Part shown: piece after piece, positions 8,044 through 15,667 of the stretch
How the letters are laid out: each line of letters begins with the position of its first letter
How positions within the stretch are numbered: position 1 is the first letter of the stretch
The notes under the pieces: generated by a model
What the model was told of the DNA's origin: nothing
Databases searched by the model: none
Seen by the model: the letters and a program-made list of their open reading frames with translations, nothing else
Translations under genes and position numbers: made by a program
From: Bacillota bacterium
Lineage (GTDB): Bacteria > Bacillota > Clostridia > Lachnospirales > Lachnospiraceae
DNA length: 64,000 bases
Direction of reading: 5' to 3'
Assembly: GCA_023423045.1 (NCBI GenBank)
Contig: JAFAGA010000083.1
Coordinates: 33,051-97,050, forward strand

Positions 8044-8512
8044 GGACTTCATAGCTTTTGGCCGGAGTAATCCCCCATTCCTTCCTATAATAATCCTCCT
8101 TCAGCCGCTGCAGCAGGAGTTCCTCTCCCACTCCCTCCAGATCACCGGTAAAGAGCATGTCAAAGTTCCCATAGGTCACACTCAGCACCATGGAATAGGA
8201 ATTCGCTGAGGTCACCGCAAAATCAGAAGCCGGATGCAGACAATAGATATCCATCTTTCCATCCCTGATCCGGTCACCTGCACTCATATAGCGTACCGGT
8301 ATCTTCCTGTCCCTGACCAGACTCTCCAACCGAAGATAGGCTTCCTCTTTCTCACGGATTGAGGGAAGCACCAGGCATCCCACCGCAATCAGATCCTGTG
8401 CCAGAAGCTCCTCCACCCCGCTGATATGATCCTTATCCGTATGGCTCACAATAATATAGTCCAGACGTCCGGTGCCTCTGGCAATCAAAAAGGGAAGGAT
8501 CCGGTAAGTTCC
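8044..8512 (-). pseudogene. comEC metallo-beta-lactamase-domain fragment (upstream part)
   Basis: About 155 codons of ComEC reading from GTYRILPFL through YIIVSHTDKDHISGVEELL (the HxDxDH-type metal motif, here H-T-D-K-D-H) and MLFTGDLEG to AKSYEV. It lacks all membrane helices upstream of GTYRILPFL and the C-terminal VAHHGSKNS part downstream. It ends exactly where copy B (11629-11868) begins, so the two pieces would join in frame as SYEV-LKVAHHG. Flanked on the left by an element end, it cannot encode a working ComEC. An open frame can be read from 8530, but its first codons are not comEC-like. Confidence 0.8.
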
Positions 8513-8713
8513 TTTAAAAGTTTCTTCCAAATTATGTACGATTTGAATTAGTTACTGAACTTTTTGGTGTGCTAATTCGATTTGCTCCTTTGTATAGTTT
8601 TCCATCTTAGTTCAGGCTCCTTACTATTTATAATTGATGAGATGTATTATCTTTAAATATAATGGGAAGTTCGCTTACCAAATTTTCAATAATCCAAGGT
8701 TGCTTTAGAAGTC

Positions 8714-8961
8714 TTAGTGTTTAATTATAATTACTTTTACACCTTCAATTTTTTCAATATCACCTTTGAATTCTGCTTCATTCTGGATAATGTACGCCGC
8801 ACAATCTTTTTCCCTTTGAGCACAGATGGCTCGGCAGTTTCATCAGAAACTAAGAATAAACGAAACCTTCTTAGATGAGACGTGGAACTATTAACAAGCG
8901 ATTTGACATTACCGGTCGAGTTCTCTTCCTCGTTCTTCTCATTATTCCTTAGGAATGACAT
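8714..8961 (-). pseudogene. Broken short gene of unknown family
   Basis: One minus-strand frame runs 74 codons from 8961. A better protein-like tail, AEFKGDIEKIEGVKVIIIKH and a stop at 8714-8716, lies in another frame. The two together look like one small gene with a frameshift. The family was not recognised. Between it and the comEC piece (8513-8713) there is only a 17-codon frame starting MENYTKEQIELA with a good ribosome site, perhaps another truncated gene. Confidence 0.25.
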
Positions 8962-9664
8962 GATATTTCATGTTCCTCGCCTTAAACCAGCAATATCCGT
9001 CACCAATATCCTCAACCTTCATGTCACCGTCATCAACAAAATACACGAATCCATCTTCGATTAATACTGTAGCTTCAGACCAGTACGGATCGTATTCTTC
9101 AGTAGCTCGACTTTTTATACTGTATGAAACATCTCCGCTAAGCCAGACTTCTATCGAACAGCCCCATACACTATCAAACGCAACAAATACTGATCCATCC
9201 TCATTTTGCTTAAATTTATCAATACATGCATCATGGAAATAACCAGAAACACTCATGAGATTATCAACATCAACTTGTGACTTTATTTCTGGATATTCAT
9301 TGTAGTGATAATCGACATCGATTTGAATACACTTATTCAAGAGTGCTGCTGGTATCTCATCTTCAATGTAATCCTGACTAACATCTGTAAGAAAATCAAT
9401 TCCGCCATGTCCTTCGCTATCGATAATCCAGTTATCTTGACCGCAGTTAATTATCAATACTGACGGTTCAAGATATTTGCTGTTTCTATCAAAAATGTAC
9501 TGTTTTACAAGCTCATTCTTTCCTTCATTCAGCACCAGATAATATTGATTATGAATGCCTTCGAGGTATCTCTGATAATCGTCTGTAGCAGTAATTACAC
9601 AGTAATACCCGAAAACAGCCGATATATAATATTTTCCATTGCCTAAGCGAATTATTGCATACAT
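8942..9664 (-). CDS. Hypothetical protein, 240 residues
   Basis: Not recognised. The protein is acidic, rich in aromatic residues and beta-strand patterns, with no signal peptide or membrane segment. The N-terminus (MYAIIRLGNGKYYISAVFG) and centre (IDVDYHYNEYPEIKSQVDVD, then FHDACIDKF) suggest a compact cytoplasmic fold. The FHDAxI stretch is seen in some small DUF and immunity-like proteins, but this is not proof. The start has GGAGG ten bases upstream. It stands alone in the decayed 8.5-11.6 kb stretch. An immunity or accessory role is possible, not shown. Confidence 0.6.
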   Translation of the reverse strand: MYAIIRLGNGKYYISAVFGYYCVITATDDYQRYLEGIHNQYYLVLNEGKNELVKQYIFDRNSKYLEPSVLIINCGQDNWIIDSEGHGGIDFLTDVSQDYIEDEIPAALLNKCIQIDVDYHYNEYPEIKSQVDVDNLMSVSGYFHDACIDKFKQNEDGSVFVAFDSVWGCSIEVWLSGDVSYSIKSRATEEYDPYWSEATVLIEDGFVYFVDDGDMKVEDIGDGYCWFKARNMKYHVIPKE

Positions 9665-9807
9665 TAAACCTCAACCTCCTTTACTCATTTCCTGTCCTTA
9701 TTTTATTGCCACTTGGCAGAATAAAGCCTGTTTAAAATTACATTCATCAAATTTGTTATGGCATCATTAAAACTATTGTAAACTATTTGGTTTCAATTTA
9801 CAACAGA

Positions 9808-9852
9808 ACCATAATAAACCAAACCCGCAACTCAAGCACTAGAACTGCGGGT
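9808..9852 (-). terminator. Terminator downstream of the recombinase relic
   Basis: ACCCGCA (9823-9829) and TGCGGGT (9846-9852) pair. Read leftward the stem is followed by TTTGGTTTAT. It sits 17 bases past the relic stop codon. Confidence 0.55.
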
Positions 9853-9868
9853 AAATTTGCATTGCTAA

Positions 9869-10048
9869 TTATTCGTCAATTTGTATTTCAATACCTGATT
9901 TGAATTCAACAATGATGCAGTCGTCACTGTCAGTACTGACACGGCAGTACGCTGCTACTCTGGTTTTCTGCTTTTTGTCGGTTACTTTCTATGTCCCAAT
10001 GGTTTTCTTTGCTGGAATAACCGTTACGTTACTCGCTAAGGAGATCAT
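9869..10048 (-). pseudogene. Large serine recombinase relic with a deleted centre
   Basis: From ATG 10046-10048 (GGAGG just upstream) the frame reads MISLASNVTVIPAKKT, an in-frame TAG, then KQKTRVAAYCRVSTDSDD. That is the catalytic-serine start of a large serine recombinase. It then runs directly into CIIVEFKSGIEIQIDE, which is the typical last strand of such enzymes. About 450 middle codons are gone, while the N-terminus, the C-terminus and a terminator survive. It is a relic of an earlier integrated element. The surroundings 9665-9868 and 10049-10170 contain no other gene I can support. Confidence 0.8.
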
Positions 10049-10173
10049 CCCTCCACCTTACTTTCTATCAATCCTTCCGTTCAAGGGAATAAGCCCATGA
10101 ACTTCGTTTGTCTTTTGGTGATAAATACAATTATTTATTCTTATGCTTTCGTGCCTATTTTAATTAAAATATA

Positions 10174-10202
10174 TTGTCCTTTCGTGATTATCATGATATA
10201 AT
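10174..10202 (+). promoter_or_regulatory. Putative promoter of the AAA/DUF4143 gene
   Basis: TTGTCC (10174-10179) and TATAAT (10197-10202) are 17 bases apart, about 40 bases before the start codon. Confidence 0.55.
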
Positions 10203-10239
10203 GCAGTTATTCCGAGTATTACTATAACCATGAGGAGGT

Positions 10240-11610
10240 ATGAAATTGAGCGCCGAAAAAAATCCCACAGTCTTAAAAAGAAAAATATATGACGACCTGC
10301 TGGCATGGAAGAAACAGAGCGATGGGGCTTGTGCACTAATGATTGACGGTGCGCGTCGCGTTGGTAAGAGCTTTCTCTGCAAGTTATTTGCTGAAAACGA
10401 ATATAAGAGCCATATCATTATCGACTTCGGAAATGCACCGAAAGATATCTTGGATTTATTTGAATATGACAGCGCCAACCTCGATTTATTCTTCGCCAAG
10501 CTGTCGGCTTTCTACTCAACCTCCCTGCACAAAAGAGAATCCGTCATTATATTTGATGAAATACAGCAGTTTCCGCGGGCAAGGCAGCTTATCAAATATC
10601 TTGTCGCAGATCGACGATATGACTACATTGAAACCGGCTCTTTAATACGTTTAAAGAAGAATGTTCAGGATATTATTATCCCCTCGGAGGAAGAACATAT
10701 CGAGTTATTTCCTCTTGACTTTGAGGAATTTCTGTGGGCGCTCAACGACCTTGCTACCGTCCCGCTTATCAAGCAATGCTTTGATACCAAGACTCCACTT
10801 GGTCAGACGCTTCACAGAAAAATTATGAATGACTTCCGGCAGTATATTCTCGTCGGAGGAATGCCGCAGGCGGTACTGGAATATGTTCAGACAAAGGATT
10901 TTGAATCGGTTGATATTGTCAAGCGGCGGATATTAAAATTATACCGCGACGACGTCTCTAAGTTTGCGGAAGGCTATGAGGACAAGGTTTTTGCCGTGTT
11001 TGACGGAATACCGGGGCAACTCTCAAAGAAAGAAAAAAAATATCGTCTGTCCTCCATCTCAAAGCAAGCTCGTTTCAGAAGTTACGAGGATTCCTTTGTT
11101 TGGCTTAATGAAGCAATGATTGTCAATACTTGCTATAACGCAACCGACCCCAATGTCGGTCTGGCTCTAAGTGCGGATCACGCAACGCAGAAGTGTTATA
11201 TGGCAGATACAGGACTTCTGATTACTCACGTCTTTATGGATAGCCCTTACACCCAGAACGAGCTTTATAAAGCTATTCTCTTTGATAAGCTTGGCATTAA
11301 CGAAGGAATGATTATGGAGAATATTGCGGCACAAATGCTGCGCCGAAATGGTTATAAGCTCTATTTCTATTCCCGTAATGATAAAGTGAATCGTAAGAAC
11401 CATATGGAAATCGATTTTCTAATTACGGAAAAAAAGAAAATCACACCCATTGAGGTAAAATCAGGCAACAATACATCGCATTCTTCTTTGGATAAGTTTA
11501 AAAATAAGTTTGCATCCAAGATTGGGAATGCATATATCCTTTACTCCAAGGATGTAATGATGAAAGAAGGGATTGTCTATTTACCGATTTATATGACAAT
11601 GTTTCTCTGA
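10240..11610 (+). CDS. AAA_14/DUF4143 ATP-binding protein
   Basis: 456 residues, the normal length for this widespread family of unknown precise role. Walker A is GARRVGKS (37-44) and Walker B is VIIFDEIQQF. YILVGGMPQAV and the C-terminal DUF4143 module follow, ending in a nuclease-like MEIDFLI...TPIEVKSG stretch (D-EVK), recalling the PD-(D/E)XK fold. It is cytoplasmic. ATG 10240 is very close to GGAGG, and TTG 10246 would have better spacing, so the start is uncertain by two codons. It is an orphan on the plus strand between a recombinase relic and a comEC fragment, fitting a mobile accessory gene. Confidence 0.9.
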   Translation: MKLSAEKNPTVLKRKIYDDLLAWKKQSDGACALMIDGARRVGKSFLCKLFAENEYKSHIIIDFGNAPKDILDLFEYDSANLDLFFAKLSAFYSTSLHKRESVIIFDEIQQFPRARQLIKYLVADRRYDYIETGSLIRLKKNVQDIIIPSEEEHIELFPLDFEEFLWALNDLATVPLIKQCFDTKTPLGQTLHRKIMNDFRQYILVGGMPQAVLEYVQTKDFESVDIVKRRILKLYRDDVSKFAEGYEDKVFAVFDGIPGQLSKKEKKYRLSSISKQARFRSYEDSFVWLNEAMIVNTCYNATDPNVGLALSADHATQKCYMADTGLLITHVFMDSPYTQNELYKAILFDKLGINEGMIMENIAAQMLRRNGYKLYFYSRNDKVNRKNHMEIDFLITEKKKITPIEVKSGNNTSHSSLDKFKNKFASKIGNAYILYSKDVMMKEGIVYLPIYMTMFL

Positions 11611-11628
11611 TCCTAAAGCTCTTTTGGT

Positions 11629-11868
11629 TCATTGATCTAAGAATCTCTTTATTATAAGCTTCTCACCATCCGTCCAAAGAGTAATAGCCCCCTTCTCATA
11701 GGTAGCCATGATCCGGCTTCCCGCCTCCTCAAGCCTCTTTAGCAGCTCCGGATGGGGATGCCCGTACCAATTATTCCTGCCGCAGGAGATCAGGGAATAA
11801 TCCGGCATCAGCACTTTTAAAAGCTCCTCCGAGGTGGAGTTTTTGGAACCATGATGGGCAACCTTCAT
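11629..11868 (-). pseudogene. comEC C-terminal fragment, copy B
   Basis: About 79 codons from LKVAHHGSKNSTSEELL to RFLDQ and the stop. This is the complete C-terminal end of the ComEC metallo-beta-lactamase domain, including the VAHHGS metal motif. It starts exactly at the break of the 8044-8512 fragment. At its upstream side (11866) it runs into an element end beginning CATTAGGG. The part 11629-11772 is the longer twin of copy A. An open frame can be read from 11955, but its first codons are element sequence. Confidence 0.82.
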
Positions 11869-11965
11869 TAGGGTTATGAAAATGATACAATTAAACGATG
11901 AACACGGTACTCTCTTAACGATGAACACGGACACGGTGCTAACGATATGCACCATGTCCGTATCT
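11866..11965. repeat. Element end at comEC copy B
   Basis: CATTAGGG, then TTATGAAAATGATACAATT, then two TAACGATGAACACGG-type repeats and a hairpin (ACGGACACGGTGC against GCACCATGTCCGT, one mismatch). It matches the ends at 1388 and, inverted, at 8035. It points rightward, so a second element should start here; its other end was not found in the window. Confidence 0.5.
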
Positions 11966-12038
11966 GTTTATATATATATATTATTATAATAAGTAATTAC
12001 ATGAAAACTAAAGCAAGCACGAGATGTAGACTTATTCT

Positions 12039-12740
12039 TTATTTATAAACCACTTTTCTGACAACACTTGCTATTTTCTCAGTTAAAATATCTATGTTAA
12101 GTCCTAAAGCCGCACTATAATAAATTACTTCCTTTACTTCAAAAAGTTTTTTCACCTCTTCAACTTTCTTATTTAAATTAGCTAATTGAGCTGTTGTTAA
12201 TTCACTTGTGCGATTAATTGGTTCAATCTTATCAGCAAAGTTTAATGCAACAATAACTTTTTTTCTTTCATTGAGGTTTTTAAACATCTCCTTAAAAAGT
12301 ACTTGGTCTACAGTATAATCTCTTTGGTCCGCTCTTAATAAATACACAACACAATAAGACTTATCTAACATTCCCTTGTACCATTCATAATATTGGGTAT
12401 CCGCTAACTTCGATTCACCTACACCTGGTAAATCATTAAAAGAAAAATATTGATTATTGTTAAGCTTATATTCAGCAGAAAACAATTGTTTAGTACAGGA
12501 AGATGTATCAGATGTCTCAAACAAATCTTTTCCAATTATTTTATTTAGTGTCGTAGACTTACCATATCCTGTTTTTCCAATAAACATTACTTGGGCATCA
12601 TAACTTTCAATTCCACTTATATTCCATTTTATATCTTCACTTTCATGTAATCTAGTAGATTTAAGGAAATTAAAAACTGGATACATACTACATAATTCAT
12701 TGATTTCCGAATTGTAATTTATTATAACATTTAAACTCAT
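12039..12740 (-). CDS. Small P-loop GTPase, second gene of a GTPase pair
   Basis: 233 residues, nearly all G-domain. G1 is GKTGYGKS (55-62), switch I is DTSSCTKQ, G3 is DLPGVGES (from about 103), and the G4 position reads NFAD (167-170) rather than NKxD. It resembles the YfjP/HSR1-type 50S-binding or dynamin-like GTPase group. No membrane segment is seen. Its ATG overlaps the stop of the upstream GTPase by four bases (ATGA), so the two are translationally coupled and probably act together. The role is unknown; paired GTPases in variable regions are often linked to stress or defence, which is inference here. Confidence 0.8.
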   Translation of the reverse strand: MSLNVIINYNSEINELCSMYPVFNFLKSTRLHESEDIKWNISGIESYDAQVMFIGKTGYGKSTTLNKIIGKDLFETSDTSSCTKQLFSAEYKLNNNQYFSFNDLPGVGESKLADTQYYEWYKGMLDKSYCVVYLLRADQRDYTVDQVLFKEMFKNLNERKKVIVALNFADKIEPINRTSELTTAQLANLNKKVEEVKKLFEVKEVIYYSAALGLNIDILTEKIASVVRKVVYK

Positions 12741-13939
12741 ATTTTAAACTCTGCCTTTAAATTATGAATCATAGCAACATATAAATCCTTACATTCAATG
12801 AACTTGTTATTTTCAATAAATGTTAGGCATGGTTTTAAATATTTTTCAAATAATACTGAATAAATCTCATTCCTATTAGTACTTGAGTTAATCTTACTTA
12901 CAATTGTCGGTGCAGTATTATAATATTCTTGAACAAGACTTGGTCCGTCAGGTTGTTTTACAAGCCACTCATCTCTAAAATTTCTAAATTGAGTAAGTTC
13001 ATAACAGTCATCTGGCTTATCATAATATTCACAAACCGCTGTTGTTATATAGCAACCACCACCTCCAAGGAAAGGTGGAAGTGGTAACTTCTCTAAGATT
13101 TTTCCACCCCACTCAGCTATTTTTTCAACTACATTTCCAACTGCATCAATTGTATCACATATTGTATCTCCTATAACTTCAATAAATGATCTTTTAACAT
13201 GCTCACCGGCAGCTTCAGAGCGGAATTCATTAGAAACTTCTTTAAAAAACGTTACTTTCTTATCTTTAGGTAATGCATATACAATTTCATCTACTAGTTT
13301 CGTTAGATTATATTTTTCATTTGCAGAAACAGGAATAATTTTAGACGAGCCTATACCAAAAAACTGCGCTACATCATCAACTTTTCTATGTATATTTTGA
13401 AATTGCTTAGGACCTGGTTCATGCATATCCACATCCCATTCTCTAAAAGGTTCAATTTTATCAACCTGATTTAAGACAAAAAAGAATGGTTTATCTTGAT
13501 CAATATGAGGTTTAACTATATTTTTATAAAAATTTTCGTCTGATGAAAAAGCTCTATCATCTGATTTTAAAAGCCAAAGAACTAAATCTAATTCAGGCAA
13601 CAATTTTGCATATAACTCTGCATATTCTTCATCTCTTTCACTACTTTCACCTACACCAGGAACATCTATTAGCTTGATACCTTTTTGACCTTGTCCTAGA
13701 TTCAACATTACTTCTTTTGTATTTCTGGTACAAGCCTTAACATCACTTATCTCACATATTTCTTTTCCAAATAATGCATTACATAAACTAGATTTACCCG
13801 CTCCAGTTTTACCAAAAACACCTATTCGCGGCTCATACGATAGAACACCATTTACTCTTTCTGTAATAGCTTTTCTTTGATTTTCAGATATCTTAACACC
13901 ATTCTTCTCTAACTCATCAAAAAAATATGTATCATTCAT
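12737..13939 (-). CDS. P-loop GTPase with C-terminal CYITTAVC domain, first gene of the pair
   Basis: 400 residues. The G-domain has G1 GKTGAGKS (43-50), switch I SDVKACTRNT, G3 DVPGVGES (92-99) and G4-like NQVD (157-160). A middle segment (about 245-285) may form a membrane-associating or packing helix. The C-terminal third begins CYITTAVC (296-303), followed by KPDDCYELTQFRNFRDEWL. This cysteine-led module recurs at the end of otherwise unrelated bacterial proteins. Its start has AAGGAG and a promoter upstream. It forms an operon with the 233-residue GTPase. AT-rich composition and position beside element ends suggest horizontal acquisition. Confidence 0.82.
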   Translation of the reverse strand: MNDTYFFDELEKNGVKISENQRKAITERVNGVLSYEPRIGVFGKTGAGKSSLCNALFGKEICEISDVKACTRNTKEVMLNLGQGQKGIKLIDVPGVGESSERDEEYAELYAKLLPELDLVLWLLKSDDRAFSSDENFYKNIVKPHIDQDKPFFFVLNQVDKIEPFREWDVDMHEPGPKQFQNIHRKVDDVAQFFGIGSSKIIPVSANEKYNLTKLVDEIVYALPKDKKVTFFKEVSNEFRSEAAGEHVKRSFIEVIGDTICDTIDAVGNVVEKIAEWGGKILEKLPLPPFLGGGGCYITTAVCEYYDKPDDCYELTQFRNFRDEWLVKQPDGPSLVQEYYNTAPTIVSKINSSTNRNEIYSVLFEKYLKPCLTFIENNKFIECKDLYVAMIHNLKAEFKI

Positions 13940-13977
13940 ATGTAAGCACTCCTTATACTATATTTGCTAACGATAAC

Positions 13978-14006
13978 ATTATATACCATAATTTTGTGTA
14001 AATCAA
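13978..14006 (-). promoter_or_regulatory. Putative promoter of the GTPase operon
   Basis: Minus-strand TTGATT (14001-14006) and TATAAT (13978-13983) are 17 bases apart. A TAACGATAAC motif like those in the element ends overlaps the start region. Confidence 0.5.
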
Positions 14007-14041
14007 CAAATTATGCTATGTCATCTGAACATTTTCCATAT

Positions 14042-14073
14042 AAAACCGACATGGTTTGCCCAGTCGGTTTTTT
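14042..14073 (-). terminator. Terminator of the recombinase operon
   Basis: AAAACCGAC (14042-14050) pairs with GTCGGTTTT (14063-14071). U-rich tails on both sides make it potentially bidirectional. It lies 17 bases past the recombinase stop and probably marks the prophage end. Confidence 0.7.
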
Positions 14074-14089
14074 CATTATATTTGTCATT

Positions 14090-15667
14090 CTATGCTTTTA
14101 TTTCCATTCCATCCTTAAAGGTAATCCGAATGTCTTCCTTATTATTAACTGTGATGTAATCTACAAGGCTACTCCAAAGGTTCTTGTCAAATTCATCAAT
14201 CAGCCGCTCCTGTTTCTGTAGTCTTTTAATAAAACTTTTCAAGATTTCAGCTTTGGCTTTATTATTAGCCATCATTTCTGATATCTTATCATACTCATCT
14301 TTTTTGACATTATATCGTTCAACCAACTCATTGTAACGTTTCTGATAATTCTCCTGATCCTGTGCTGTATGAGCGTTCTCATTGATGCAATTCTGCACCA
14401 TTTCCACCAACACCTTAAGTTCCTCTTCCAAAGCACTAAGCTGCCGTTCCAAATTCTCCGTATTGCAAATGGTCTGGCAAACTAATCTAACATTATCAAT
14501 AACCTCTTCCTTTTCCGATATCAGTTGGTTGACTGCTGTTATAAAAGCTTCCTTGGCTACTTCTTCAGTTATATGTGGTGTTTTACACTTCTTCTCATTA
14601 TTGAATTTATGATTGCAGCGATAGATGACCTTACGATACTTATCATTGGAGTGCCATACCTTAGCACCAAACCAACTACCACATTCTCCGCATTTAATTT
14701 TTGATGCGAAAAGTCCAACACCGCTATATCTATTCTTCCCATTGGCTCGTTTCATAATCTCTGCCTGCACCAAGTCAAAAGTGGCTGGATCAATAATTGC
14801 TTCGTGATTATTTTCCACATAATACTGAGGTACTTCACCCTCATTTTTTTTCATCTTCTTGCTAAGGAAATCTACAGTGTAGTATTTCTGTAAAAGTGCA
14901 TCACCCTTATATTTCTCATTGGTAAGGATGCTTTCCACAGTTTTTGCATGCCATTTTTTCTGTCCTCCAGGTGTCTCCGCTCCAATTTCCATTAGCCTGA
15001 GGGAAATTTTATAGTAGGACTTTCCTTCAAGGTAACATTTATAAATATATCTTACAGTTTTAGCTTGTTCTTCGTTAATTACAAATCCGCCATTAGGACC
15101 TCTGTCATAACCAAGAAATCTTTTATAGGCTACGCTCGCTTTACCGTCTGCAAATCGTTTTCTTTGCCCCCATGTGGTGTTCTCAGAAATGCTTCGGCTT
15201 TCCTCCTGTGCCAAGGAAGACATGATTGTAATAAGAAGTTCACCTTTTGCATCAAGTGTCCAGATATTTTCCTTCTCGAAAAATATCTCTACACCTTTTT
15301 CTTTTAATTTTCTCACTGTCGTAAGACTGTCTACCGTATTTCGTGCAAATCGGCTAACCGATTTAGTGATGATAAGGTCAATCTTTCCTTCCAAAGCATC
15401 TTCCACCATCTGTTTAAATCCTTCACGTCGTGCAGTGCTAGTAGCGGAGATACCTTCATCACTATACATCCCGACAAATTTCCAATCTTCTCGATTTTGA
15501 ATGTAGCTCGAATAATAATCCATCTGTGCCTCATAACTGGTTTGTTGCTCTTCAAGTTCTGTTGATACTCTGGCATATCCCGCCACCCTTCTTTTCCTCG
15601 CTTTACCAAACGGCTGAGCAGTAACTCTGCTTATGGTAGCCGGAATCGTGGTTACTCTCTTTGCCAT
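14090..15667 (-). CDS. Large serine recombinase (integrase), downstream gene
   Basis: 525 residues. The resolvase catalytic domain (about 27-170) has the nucleophile in YARVST (S35) and ITKSVSRFARNTVD. It is followed by the Recombinase domain (about 195-300), a zinc ribbon (CGECG...YRCNHK...C) and a long coiled coil (about 400-490). It ends DIRITFKDGMEIKA. Such enzymes integrate and excise phages at attP/attB through a covalent serine-DNA link. It overlaps the upstream recombinase by 16 bases, so both are made from one transcript. Position at the prophage edge fits an integrase. Confidence 0.93.
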   Translation of the reverse strand: MAKRVTTIPATISRVTAQPFGKARKRRVAGYARVSTELEEQQTSYEAQMDYYSSYIQNREDWKFVGMYSDEGISATSTARREGFKQMVEDALEGKIDLIITKSVSRFARNTVDSLTTVRKLKEKGVEIFFEKENIWTLDAKGELLITIMSSLAQEESRSISENTTWGQRKRFADGKASVAYKRFLGYDRGPNGGFVINEEQAKTVRYIYKCYLEGKSYYKISLRLMEIGAETPGGQKKWHAKTVESILTNEKYKGDALLQKYYTVDFLSKKMKKNEGEVPQYYVENNHEAIIDPATFDLVQAEIMKRANGKNRYSGVGLFASKIKCGECGSWFGAKVWHSNDKYRKVIYRCNHKFNNEKKCKTPHITEEVAKEAFITAVNQLISEKEEVIDNVRLVCQTICNTENLERQLSALEEELKVLVEMVQNCINENAHTAQDQENYQKRYNELVERYNVKKDEYDKISEMMANNKAKAEILKSFIKRLQKQERLIDEFDKNLWSSLVDYITVNNKEDIRITFKDGMEIKA

